A stretch of DNA of 64,000 nt. Origin: Hippopus hippopus (Eukaryota > Mollusca > Bivalvia > Cardiida > Cardiidae). The translations under genes were made by a program, and so were the position numbers. A model generated the notes under the pieces. It saw only the letters and a list, made by a program, of their open reading frames with translations, was not told where the DNA came from and did no database searches. The DNA lies in contig OX328108.1 of NCBI GenBank assembly GCA_946811185.2, positions 5,789,501 through 5,853,500 on the forward strand. The letters run 5' to 3'. The stretch's first letter is position 1, and every line of letters begins with the position of its first letter. Positions 53,641-64,000 of this stretch are shown one piece after another.

Positions 53641-55594
53641 AAAAGTTCATTTGATTCATCCTTTGTGACCAAACAACAATAACATCAACAGTCGGAAATT
53701 TAACCATACCAAACACCGCAAAAGTGGAAAAAAAAAACCGGGACAAATAAAAAGAGTGCGTAATGCAAACACCTTCACAAATAAAAAACACAAACATGAA
53801 GATATTCGGGTATAAATGAATGGTCTTTAGTAGCATTTAGTTACGTGCTTTCACACTGGATTTTTCTTCCTTTCTAAACCTTCTACTGCTATTTCGGCTG
53901 TATGCAATGTTTTTGTTTGTCGTCTGCAGACTTTTTCACTATGGAAGAGCGTTTGGTTACGAGTAATTTCTCCAACAATGTTTTAGGAGACTGCAGTTCT
54001 TTAAAACTCTTTGTTGTCTGCACACACTTTGGAAGAGCTTAAAGATGTACAGTCATTCACAATATTTCAGAGAACAGCTTTTCATCACAACCGTTGTCGT
54101 CTGCATCTCTTTGATTATGGTAAAGTCTAAAATAAGTCGGTTGATAGAGGGTTATCTTCATCTGCAGTTCGCCTTGTGCGATTTAACTCGGATGAAGAAA
54201 AAACATTTCTGTATAGTGCTTTGTCTTATATGGCATCAGCAGTTCGCCTCGTGCGTTTTATCTCGGATGCCTGTCATTACACAAATGTGCTTTGTTTCTA
54301 AAATACATTCTTCATATGTCATGTCTGCTTAATTGTTCAAATGTCATAAAATTCATTAGCTTTCAAATTAGTCATTACGTCGTTGTTTGGGTCATCTGGG
54401 CTAGACACGAGAGAGCAAATTGGGGAATGCTCAGCTTACCTTTGGACAGACTATACTCTCTTGCGTTTGACCATCGAACATTAAAAATGATTGGACTATT
54501 ACACCCCTTACAACACTTTCCCGAATTACCTGAGTGACGAGCCTTTTGGAAATATTGTGGGAAACGGAGAAAATGCTATTTATCAGGATATTCTCCTATT
54601 GCCATAATCTTTGCCATCCTTCCAAAGGCGCTAAATTTTCGAATAACATTTGGTTTGTCTTTAAAAACTTTCATCTTGGGCAAGTCGAAAAATTTGTGGA
54701 TTGATTAAGGGTTAATGAACAGTATGAACAACAACAACAAAATGTAAATAGCTAAAATAGAAAATTAGAATAAATTACAATATCAAAAGTAATTTAAGTT
54801 ACAATTGAATTATATATTAAAAAAATAAAATGGACTCAATGTAGAACCACGTCCTCGTCGTTGAGTCTGGAAACATTTTTAAATGGCTAAGCGTTCTACA
54901 CTTTGTTGCTAAGTGTTCTGAATTATGTTGAATAAACGACTTCCTTCTACTATAGAACTACATTGACACATTATTATTATAACTCTCGTGCATATATAAT
55001 AGTTGAATAATATACATAATAAAAATGATACAACGTATATTGAATATTTATTTCATCCAACTAGGTCTAATTACATATAACAAAACTCGTTCTATGTTCG
55101 AAAGAACCTTTATTGCTTCCCCTGTTAGTTGCTTTCCTTGTTTTACGTGTCAAATAAGTTTAGTTAAAACCCCAAATTTCCTGAAAAATACAAAATAAAT
55201 CTTATTGAAAAGTCAACATGTAGTAATCAATGAACAATTAGACATGTAGTTATGGTTATTTACTCGTTGTATTTTACTTGAAATGCTGTGGCAAGAAAAT
55301 TCTCCCATGGCGTGCCGAAAATACGTAACCTCCCGATCTTCGTGTGTAAAGAAGAACAAATTTCACTGTAATTATGATATTTTATGTATTGAGATTGAAT
55401 CATAGTGGTAATAAACATATTTACGCAATCTGACAAAGTTTTTGTCATTTTTAATCGATAAATTATTGCTTTGGCGAGCAAAGTTTGATATATCATACTT
55501 ATGTCATAAGAGTTGCCTCCCTTCGTTATTTATCAAATTTTTAAATGCAAATATCTTCCAAAGTACGTTTTTTTCCCTCAATGAAACATAAATA

Positions 55595-58029
55595 TAATAA
55601 TAATAATAATAATAACTTTATTAAGGAAAATAAGAGAATATTGCCTATGACACCACACAATATATATATTTACAAAGTTTTAGATGTCAACGGTGGAAAA
55701 GAAAAAAAACTTGATAAAGAGAAGTAACTCTGAAGAAAAATAATTTTCAGTTGATTACTGATTACCTCCCTTTCACTTTAAGGTTATACGAGAGAAGGGT
55801 ATGCATAGTTAATTCCAAATATGTTTTCAAAACCATTGTTATTTTCGATAAATGTTTTAAAAAACAGTTTATTAATAGGTATTATTTTTGAGAGGAATTT
55901 TTTTTGAGAGGAGTATGTGTTAGTAAAGGAAGAACTGTTGTTTTCAACCGTTTTTCCTTTACCAACATTATCACCATCATTTTTTTTTCATATCTACTCA
56001 TTCTAGTTATTGTATTGCTATATAACTACATGAATAAAAGTATCCACTTATTTCTCTCTTGTTCGAAACGAAATAACAAGAAGAGATAAATGGGTATGGC
56101 TATTATTTACAAATAAGACATTTACATACAAAAGTGGTTTGTTAACCCCTTTTCCCACATGACAAAACTTTTGACCCATCCAAATTACGAACATTTGTAG
56201 ACGAAAATGTCAGTGTGTCTAAAATGAAGCAAATTTTCGTTGCTCGACTAGGAAACATTGTGGGAAGATGAGAAAATGCTATTATCAGCATATTCTCCTT
56301 TTCTCACAGTGCTCTCAAAAGATTTCTTCCTCGGGGTCGTTGGAAGTCAGCATTGTGTGGTAAAGGGGTTAAAACCTTTTCCTTTTTACATTTCTTACCT
56401 AATTCAAACGTGATGATTCATAATAAATCAACAAACAAATTTAGCCCAACACAAACAGTTATTTTTTGAAAAAATCTAGCATAAATGTATCCGTAACTAC
56501 CGCTCTTGAATACATTATAGGAAAAGGAGGAATCACTCATAATGAGGGATCTCTCCTTTTTCCACCATGCATCCTTTTCTGTAATATAATTTGGATAATA
56601 ATTCTGCACATTACCACTTGTATTCCGTTATAGCTTTCAAAAGTTAACAATTCAAAATTTAGTGCAGTACTACAGTATACTGAAACTTTTCAAGAAAGTC
56701 TACAAATTTTACAAATTTAACAGGTTTACAAATTTAAAATAAATTATTGTAAACCATATGGAGTAGGGTATGTATAAAGTGATGAAATATCTCAAAACCA
56801 TTATTTTGTGTTTTCAATTAACTCTTGCAGTACTAGATACCAGTTATGACGCTTTAGTTGGCCGTGTAGGTCAAGATCAGACTGCGCAGAATATACATTC
56901 TGATCTTGGATCCACACTGTCCACTATTCATTTCTATTTTTTTTTTTTTTTTTTGGTAATGTTTAATATTAAGAAAACATTTTACGTTTGGGATAATCCA
57001 TTAATTATTTAGCATTCAGGAGGTTAATTAATATTCCAAATGAGAACAAATAAATATCTAGAATTTCATATTTCATATTTCAGGGCAGTGGTAGTTGGAA
57101 ATAGAGCAAGTTTTGAAAATTTAGATAATAAAATGTAAGATGTAAGATGTAGGGAGTAAGAAGGTTAGTAAGCTTTGTATGGCAAAGTTTAAAATTCATT
57201 TTCAACAGTTAAAGTCATTTAACCCCTTACCTGATTACAAAGTTTTAGGCTTGTCCAAACTGAAAGCATTTGCAGACGACAAATAAACTTGAACTTTGGA
57301 AGATTACAAAACATAGTAGGAAATGGAGAAAACGCCCGTTAGCAACATTTTCTCCCTTTCCTCTATTGCTTTCAAAATACCCCTCAACTCTTTACCAAAC
57401 GACAAAATTATAGACTGGTCCAAATTGAAAGTATTTGTAGACGACAAAATAAATGTGGCTGAAAAAATTGAAATTTGGTTTGGGAAGGGTAGAAAACAAT
57501 GTGATAAAATGTTTCCCACAGTGTCTTCAAAAGGCTTCTTTCTCAGGGTCGTTAAAAGTCGGGATTGTGTGGCAAGGAATTAACTCAGGTCCTTGAAAAT
57601 CAAGGGCTTATCTGGCAGTGGGGTAAAAGTACCTTGTCACATTCTGCTTTCTCATATTGCCAGTAGTGACCAACCCGTTGCTAGAGAATCATGTGTTTGA
57701 GTACATTAATTCATTTTTTAATTCAAAACATTTATGTATATAAATTGCAACACTTTGAATAACTTTCATATTTTTGCAAGTCATTAATTCAATAAATTTT
57801 GACATGCTTGGATGATTCCAGTGATACTTGTTTATGTATATTTTCCTTATTCTTGTATATAAGTCACATTCTAATAAAAAGTGCATCTCATCTTCTAGTA
57901 CTTTACAATTTTTACATTTTCTATTTTCATATTCTGTCTTCTCGGGTTTATGCCATCGGCCTGCTTCTATTTCTAATCCGTGTGCTGAAACTCTAAATCG
58001 TGTAAGTGCATTTCTGAATTTTTTTACTT
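55595..58029 (-). mobile_element. 5'-truncated LINE insertion with (TTA)n tail, later loaded with repeats
   Basis: Both edges interrupt the inverted unit exactly where the tandem copies hold the mariner-like element. On the minus strand it starts within ORF2 (58025), has its stop near 57689, and ends at a CCTTAATAAAGTTATTATT tail (55595-55625). Between are family 1 foldbacks (56160-56360, 56510-56580, 57220-57560) and a family 2 copy (56760-57020), probably inserted later. Confidence 0.55.
57689..58025 (-). pseudogene. LINE ORF2 C-terminal fragment with zinc knuckle
   Basis: An uninterrupted frame encodes LTRFRVSAHGLEIEAGRW, then a CKNC...MHFLLECDLY zinc-binding motif (C-x2-C-x8-H-x4-C), and ends near 57689. 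The same C-terminal layout occurs in the LINE at 60603 (CKLC...YHFVLIC). The upstream ORF2 is missing. Confidence 0.7.
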
Positions 58030-58659
58030 ATATGATGTAAAATGTATATCTAAATATATTTAACTAGGTAATAAATTATTTCACTGCTATGGAACAGCTG
58101 TGGCGTGCAAAAGCTCCCATGGCGTATCATGGCGTATAAATTCTCCATGGCGTATTTTAGTAGGACCGATTATACATCCTACAAACAAATCTTGCCGCGG
58201 AGCCTATGCTATCCGCATCCTACATCTGAATAAGGCGACAAATTTCTAGACTTGTTCAATTTGTATGCATTTGCAGACGACAAATTTAGTATGTCTCAAA
58301 TGATAGGGTTTCTCTTTGAAAAAGGTAGACAATATCGTGGAACTGGGATGGTATATTTGCTTAACAGCATTTTCTCCTTTCCCAACGGTGTTTTCAAAAC
58401 CTTTTTACTCGGGCTCTTTTTAACGCTCTTTTCAACCCTAGATCGCTGGTACAGGCTTTACCCTAGTTTATCCTAAAAACACTACAAAAATAACCGCTCT
58501 ATACAAAGAACCAAGAATTGAAAGATCTCAATCTTGTCTCGGCTTGAATATCTCACAGTACATATAGTAGTAAGAGATTGCGTTTAGCACGTTAGCTGGC
58601 TTGTAATGCAGGCTTGTGACGCGGAATCCCAGCTCAGCAAAACTCGTTTCGATGATTGA

Positions 58660-59125
58660 TATTCACGGCGGGGAATCACGTGACACAACAACAACAACAA
58701 CAATGGCGGACATTTGAAGAAATTCCCCCGCTTAAGGTAAGAAAATCTTCAATAATTCTGTCAATACGTGACCGATTGGAATTTGGTTTGAAGCAGAGAA
58801 GGCGGAAAAACGCCAGGGATTTGCTGGATGTGGTAGATCTTTTAAACAACACCTGATAAAAAAGTTATTGACCAGCAAACAAATTTTTACCCTGGATAAC
58901 GTTCACGTCGAAAATAAATAAAACACACAAACAGGCCACTTTTCTTCTTTTAGTGCATTTATTGTGTTCCCGTATGCATAAAATGTGGAGAGCATGAATG
59001 AAAAGTCTTGTTTCTATCAATATTCTTTATTAGAATACGATTTTCTAGGTAAACAACGTTATTTTCAAAAATGATATAGTTCACGTCAGGAAATTTTTTA
59101 TGATAACGTTCACGTCATAAGTAGC
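58660..59125 (+). repeat. CAA-run cassette, copy 4 (plus, in inverted unit)
   Basis: cacggcggggaatcacgtgacacaac, (CAA)n, atggcggacatt, AG|GTAAGAAAA; then aacgttcacgtcgaaaataaataaa; ttcacgtcagg at 59085 and aacgttcacgtcataag at 59104. Same order as the other three copies. Confidence 0.6.
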
Positions 59126-59171
59126 ATTTCATATTAAAATAGTTCTATCATGAATACTGGTGTGATTTGAA

Positions 59172-59172
<1 letters not shown>

Positions 59173-59204
<32 letters not shown>
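59173..59204. repeat. (GA)n microsatellite
   Basis: The inverted counterpart of the (CT)n tract at 37463. Confidence 0.9.
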
Positions 59205-59206
<2 letters not shown>

Positions 59207-59516
59207 AATCAAATATGCCGTATAACTTGCAGAATCATATAACATGCAGAATTGATTTAGATAACCAGATATAAATTAATATGCATTTATTAACTATTAT
59301 ATATAGAAATAAAGCCAACATGTTTCTGTTTCGATTAGTCTCTATGGAAAATCCCCTGACCTTAATCAAGGTCAAGGTCGGTATGAATGGTGGTTTGGTT
59401 TTTAGCTCTCGCAAATATTTTTCTGTTTAACTGCTTACAAGTCGAATTAAATGGAACCTTGAACATTATCTATCGTGTAAATGTATGGACTATGCATATA
59501 TGTAATGTGATCGATT

Positions 59517-60584
59517 ATGGGAATCAAGAATAAGAAGAAAAAGGGAAAAAGGAGAATTCGGAGCGACGAATCGGAGAACAATGAAGTTGTTCAAAAGGTG
59601 GGTCGGTTTACAGAGTCGCCAAAGGAGGTTAGTGTTTCATCAATATTGGGAGAAACGAACTCTATATTGTATAACGAAGAAACATCCCTTAATTTAGAAA
59701 GAGTATTTGACACCAGCTTTGAAGATAGTAACACTGACAGTGAAACAGACGCTTTGAAAATTTCCCATGAAAATTCCCATCCCACCCATAAAACCGTAAT
59801 GGCGTCGTCCAGTTGTAAACAAACTCAGTCGCCATCAGCCAATGAGGACATTGGAAATAAGGGTACCGTTATGCCTACGAATGCGGATTTATTAAGCTGT
59901 TTGCGTGATATTAGCTCACGATTAGACAATGTTGATAAAAAACTGCAGAAGCTTGATTTGCTTGAGGAAAAAGTAGTCAGTTTTGAAAAGGACATGAAAA
60001 AGTTGTGGGCGGAGGTGCACGAAAATAGAAAGAGAGTGGACGAAAGAATAGGACAGATAGAGGAAAGAGTTGAAAGTTCAGATTACTCATTCGGAATAAT
60101 CAATGAAAAAGTGACAGAATTAGAAAAAGGAAAGAATGACCTTAGAGAGGAGGTTATTTATTTACAAGCCCAGTCCATGCGCAATAATCTGGTGTTTGGA
60201 AATATTTCTGAAACGAAACCGGAAATAGTGGAAGATGTAGAATCTGTCCTTAGAAACTTCCTAACCGAAAAAATGAAAATTGCTCAGAGCCTAGTCGACA
60301 GTTTCAAGTTCGAGCGTGTACACAGAATGGGCCCTAGATCTCCCAATCAGTGCAGGAAAATTGTAGCGAAATTTACGTATTTCAAGCAAAGGGAACTAGT
60401 GCGAAAGCAATGGAAAACACTACAAGGTACGCCCTATTTTGTTACAGAGCAATTTCCTAAAGAGGTAATGGACAAAAGACACAAACTAGTGCCATTAATG
60501 AAAGAGTATAAGAAGGAAGGAAAACGGGCCTGGATAACGTATGATACACTGTATGTGGAAGGTAAGCCGATAAAGAAGGACTAA
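59517..60584 (+). CDS. Non-LTR retrotransposon ORF1 protein
   Basis: 355 aa from ATG 59517. The N terminus is very basic (KNKKKKGKRRIR), and a Ser/Thr-rich stretch follows. Residues about 120-225 form a coiled coil (LRDISSRLDNVDKKLQKLDL onward). The RRM-like domain starts at QSMRNNLVFGNI (about 222) and runs through FKFERVHRMG to the C-terminal domain (FPKEVMDKRHKLVPLMKEYK). This is the order of L1-type ORF1 RNA chaperones, which trimerise and coat the element's RNA. The frame is intact. The element begins shortly after 59368, where the inverted unit ends. Confidence 0.8.
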   Translation: MGIKNKKKKGKRRIRSDESENNEVVQKVGRFTESPKEVSVSSILGETNSILYNEETSLNLERVFDTSFEDSNTDSETDALKISHENSHPTHKTVMASSSCKQTQSPSANEDIGNKGTVMPTNADLLSCLRDISSRLDNVDKKLQKLDLLEEKVVSFEKDMKKLWAEVHENRKRVDERIGQIEERVESSDYSFGIINEKVTELEKGKNDLREEVIYLQAQSMRNNLVFGNISETKPEIVEDVESVLRNFLTEKMKIAQSLVDSFKFERVHRMGPRSPNQCRKIVAKFTYFKQRELVRKQWKTLQGTPYFVTEQFPKEVMDKRHKLVPLMKEYKKEGKRAWITYDTLYVEGKPIKKD

Positions 60585-60602
60585 CGGTACTATGGGGATA
60601 AT

Positions 60603-63600
60603 GTGCGCATTACATCGTGGAATGTAAATGGCTTAACAGCACAGAAAAAACAGTCAAGTGACTTCACTAAACTAATTTCTCAAAGTGATATTATTTTCTT
60701 ATTTGAAACATGGACTAATAAAGATAGTGATATACGCTTGTCAGGCTATACATCACACAATTTTTATAGAAAATTCCAACATCGTAAAGCAAGAAGAAAT
60801 AGTGGAGGAACAGTAATTTACTACAGAGACCATCTTAAACCCGGAATCACTGTAGTGCGAAATCATTATGATACCGTTATTTGGTTACGGTTAAGTCACG
60901 ATTTTTTTGGATTCGAGAGAGACGTATATATCTGTGGCATGTATATATGGGGTGAAGACTCCCCGGCTTATAATTTCGTAAATGTTGACTTTTTCGATTT
61001 ACTGCAAACTGATATTGATGATTATGAAAATTGTGGTTATGTCTATCTGGTTGGTGACTGGAACAGTCGTGTTGGTCGAAAAAGCGATTTCATAGCATAT
61101 GACCAATATAATAATCTAACGGATGATGAAGATTATGCCCCCGATTGTTACATGCTGCGGTCCACAATGGACAGTGCTTGTTTTAACTTTGGGGTTAAAT
61201 TACTTGATCTTTGTAAATCATCGGGAGTCCGAATAGTAAATGGACGATTATATAACGATATTCAGGGGTCATTCACTTTTGTTAATTCTCAATGTTCTTC
61301 CGTGATAGATTATCTTGTGACAAAACCCGAGTGTTTTAATTGTTTGAGCGATTTTTCGGTAGGGCCTTTTAATGAATATAGCGATCACGCTGAGTTATCT
61401 TTTTCTCTGAGGTGTAGCATTGTGCCTGAGTCCGACGATCCAGATCGCGGAACCAGATACAGATGGGACGATTCTCGCAAGAGAGAGTTTAGATCAGGCC
61501 TTATCGGAAAGTTGCCGATATTTAACAATCTTGTTTGTAGTTTAGACACGAGCAGTAGGGAATGTATTAACTCCGTTTTAAACGATTTCACTCGCGCTAT
61601 TATAGATGTGGCGGATCCGTTGTTTTGTCAGAATGTATCGAAGTCCAAAACTAACTGCTTTGAGGAACGTCAATTAATAAATGAATCGGAGTGGTTTGAT
61701 TTCGACTGTCACAATGCGCGTGAAAATTACTTGACTGCTTTGAATGAGTATAACAGATACCCATCTACGAATAATAGGGAACATTTCAGTAGTTTAAAAC
61801 GTACATATAAAAGTTTATGTAAGAAAAAGAAAAGACAATATGAAAAAATTAAAATAGACAAATTGTGTTCTTTGAAGAAAGAAAGGCCAAAACAATTTTG
61901 GAATTTTTTCAAAGGTAAAAGTAAACAAAACAATAATATACCTTTGAATGATTTTAAAAACTTTTTTGTTTCGATTTGTGATAGTGTTTCCTACTCTTCT
62001 AATCAAGAGGCAGATAGTTTTTGTAGTACCCATGACTTTGATGACAATGACAGCACATTTGAAGAATTAAATTCGCCATTTACTATTCCCGAATTAATGA
62101 AAGCAGTTGCATCATTAAAGCGGGGAAAGGCACTTGGTTCTGATAATATCATGAACGAGTATTTGATTGAAGGTATTGATATTTTGTCCTCACATATATG
62201 TGACCTTTTCAATGCAATATTGGAATCTGGCTGCTTTCCGGATAAATGGACTGAGGGTATAATTGTTCCTATCCATAAAAAGGGATCAAGGGAGGATGTT
62301 AACAATTATAGAGGTGTCACACTACTTAGTTGTTTTTCAAAATTATTTACGACTTTATTGAATAATCGTATTACAAAATTTTGCGATGAAAACAACATAA
62401 TATCAGACGCTCAATTCGGATTCAAAAAAGGGGTTTCAACAACGGACGCAATATTTGTCTTAATGAATATTATAACTAAATATTTGAGTGAAAACAAACG
62501 TCTTTATTGTATTTTTGTGGATCTGAAGAAATGCTTTGATTCTATAAATAGAAATGCCATGTGGTATAAAATGCATAAATTGGGAATCAAGGGGAAGTTA
62601 TTACGAATCGCCAAGGATATGTATAACAAAGTTAAGTCATGTGTTAGGAACAGAAACGAACTCTCAGACTTTTTCGAATACGGGGTGGGGCTAAGGCAAG
62701 GGGAGATAATTTTTCCGATTTTGGCATCACTGTTCCTAGAAGATCTCGAACTTTACCTTCAGGAAAATCCTGAATCTGGTTTAAGTTTTGATCAGATCAC
62801 ACTCATCATTTTGTTATTTGCAGATGACATGGTCATTTTTGGCAAGAGTCCAGATGAACTTCAAAAGAATATAAATTTGCTGTACGATTATTGTAGTAAA
62901 TGGGGCTTAGAGGTAAACGTAGAGAAAACAAAAACAATGGTATTTCGAAAACGAGGTAAATTGAAAGAAAATGAATCGTGGACATATAATGGTAGAAAAA
63001 TTGAATCAGTTGATAATTTTAATTATCTCGGTACAGTATTCCATTACACAGGTAACTTTGCAGAGAATCAAGAATATATTGTAGGAAAATCAATGAAAGC
63101 TTTAAATGCACTACTGATTAACTGCTTTAAATTTAAATTGCCCACCAGTACGCTTTGTCAACTTTTCGATGCATTTGTTGGATCAGTTCTCAGTTATGCC
63201 TGTGAAATATGGGGCTACAGTAAATCTAAAGCAATTGAGCGAATTCATCTAAAATTTTGCAAGCGTATACTGCAGGTTAAGTCTAGTACTAGCTCTATGG
63301 CTGTTTACGGAGAGCTTGGTCGTTATCCCCTTTATATATCTAGGTACATGAAAATAATTAAGTATTGGTATAAGCTCTTAGATACTAAAAACATCATTTT
63401 ATGAAACATTTATGCACAGGCTCTTCAAGATTGTATAAAGGGAAAACGAAATTGGGTTTATAATGTTAAAAAGATATTTGACGATTATGGTATGTCCGAA
63501 ATATTCAATAACCCTGTCACTCATAATTCTAATCAAATTTTGAAAGTTTTGAAACAAAGAATGATCGATTGTTTTCAACAAGAGTGGTTCTCAAAAATAG

Positions 63601-64000
63601 ATTCTAGTTCAGTTTTAACTGTCTATAGAGGTATTAAAACCTCCTTTGCAAAAGAAGAATATCTAGATGCTTTACCGTTGAACGTTCGGGGATATATTTG
63701 TAAATTCAGAATATCAGCTCACTCACTAAATGTCCAAACCGGTAGATTTGCCAAAAATAGGATACCTAGGAACGAACGATTATGTAAACTATGCAACATG
63801 GAAGAAGTAGAAGATGAATATCATTTTGTCCTTATTTGTCCAAAATATATGCCATTGCGTAAAAAGCTTATTAGTGATTTTTTCTATACTAAACCTAGCA
63901 TGTATGAATTGGTTACTTTAATGCGAAGCAACAACAATGATACTTTAATTAAATTTGCTTCTTTTATAAGATCCGCATTAACTATTAGATTTGATAGTTT
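60603..64000 (+). CDS. Non-LTR retrotransposon ORF2: endonuclease, reverse transcriptase, zinc knuckle (partial, one stop)
   Basis: AP-type endonuclease at residues 1-230 (SWNVNGL, FETW, GDWNSR, SDHAELSF), linker, then reverse transcriptase (about 495-760; GSDNIMNEY, FVDLKKCFDSI, GLRQGE, FADDMVIF). The C-terminal knuckle has CKLC...H...C near 63790-63840. A TGA at 63402-63404 interrupts the frame, which then continues open to the window edge; a CGA-to-TGA change would explain it. There is no in-frame ATG near the N terminus: the frame follows the ORF1 TAA by 18 nt in the same frame, and the first codon given is a GTG. In the RT, the usual SP-L-F after GLRQGE reads FPILA. Clade not assigned. 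Confidence 0.82.

Larger units (their letters stand above)
53641..59368 (-). repeat. Third, inverted and deleted copy of the 8.5-kb unit
   Basis: Pieces appear in reverse complement and in the reverse order expected: 53700-53840 (like 36750-36920), 54100-54700 (like 43500-42950), 54700-55080 (like 42950-42565), 55080-55594 (like 41345-40830), 58030-58580 (like 39820-39265) and 58590-59368 (like 38080-37297). It is more diverged than the tandem pair. Its end meets the LINE at about 59369. Confidence 0.75.

Noticed and set aside
55904..56089. 61-codon ORF with a hydrophobic stretch
   Set aside because: It lies in the presumed LINE 3' region; AT-rich chance frame with no family resemblance.
2740..58400. 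CRISPR array from the many similar short repeats
   Set aside because: Spacing is irregular, repeats are palindromic elements with long flanks, there are no cas genes, and the DNA is eukaryotic.

Overview
The window looks like nuclear DNA of a mollusc, most likely a bivalve. It is AT-rich and intron-containing, and it carries tRNA-derived SINEs whose 3' part (GAAAGCGGCGTAAAACACC plus an ATCAATCA tail) is typical of bivalve SINEs. It also carries microsatellites, non-LTR retrotransposons, TA-flanked DNA transposons and two dispersed palindromic repeat families. No assignment below genus level is possible from the sequence alone.

Layout. 0.65-5.2 kb (minus strand): a probable two-exon host gene of unknown function; its ~1.1 kb intron holds a SINE and microsatellites. 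5.2-10.1 kb: repeat-dense non-coding DNA (SINEs, a perfect-arm MITE, palindromic repeats), ending in the left arm of a long, diverged inverted repeat. 10.1-26.8 kb: an endogenous Polinton/Maverick (adintovirus-like) DNA virus, the main content of the window. 26.8-36.4 kb: host DNA with LINE fragments, the right arm of the inverted repeat, and diverged relatives of the duplicated block. 36.4-53.4 kb: two head-to-tail copies of an ~8.5 kb unit. 53.6-59.4 kb: a third, inverted, partly deleted copy of that unit. 59.5-64 kb: a non-LTR retrotransposon with ORF1 and most of ORF2, running off the window.

The Polinton has protein-primed DNA polymerase B with N-terminal SAP-like repeats, a small modular DNA-binding protein, a RING protein, double-jelly-roll major capsid protein, pVI/pX-like minor capsid candidates, a DUF8207-like protein, a membrane protein with two putative ESCRT late domains, two tandem dUTPase-fold proteins, penton, packaging ATPase, a zinc-ribbon/phospholipase A2 protein, integrase with chromodomain, adenain-type protease, a phage-like repeat fibre, and a T7 gp2.5-like (DUF2738-like) single-stranded DNA-binding candidate. 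Together these would cover replication (PolB, SSB), integration (INT), particle assembly and packaging (MCP, penton, protease, ATPase), and entry or exit (PLA2, fibre, late-domain protein). The copy is not intact: PolB, ATPase, integrase and fibre carry frameshifts or a stop, and the right end is cut off inside the SSB gene against a host palindromic repeat. Most structural genes remain open, so it is either a young fossil or partly affected by assembly indels. A TATAWAAA-type motif lies 0-7 nt upstream of most of its start codons, and AT-rich hairpins sit in two convergent gene gaps.

The right half records a readable series of events. A TA dinucleotide in the duplicated unit is empty in one paralogue, holds a mariner-like element in two, and a LINE fragment in the inverted copy. 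A second element (pogo-like ends) is present in both tandem copies, and its exact empty site survives in the inverted copy.
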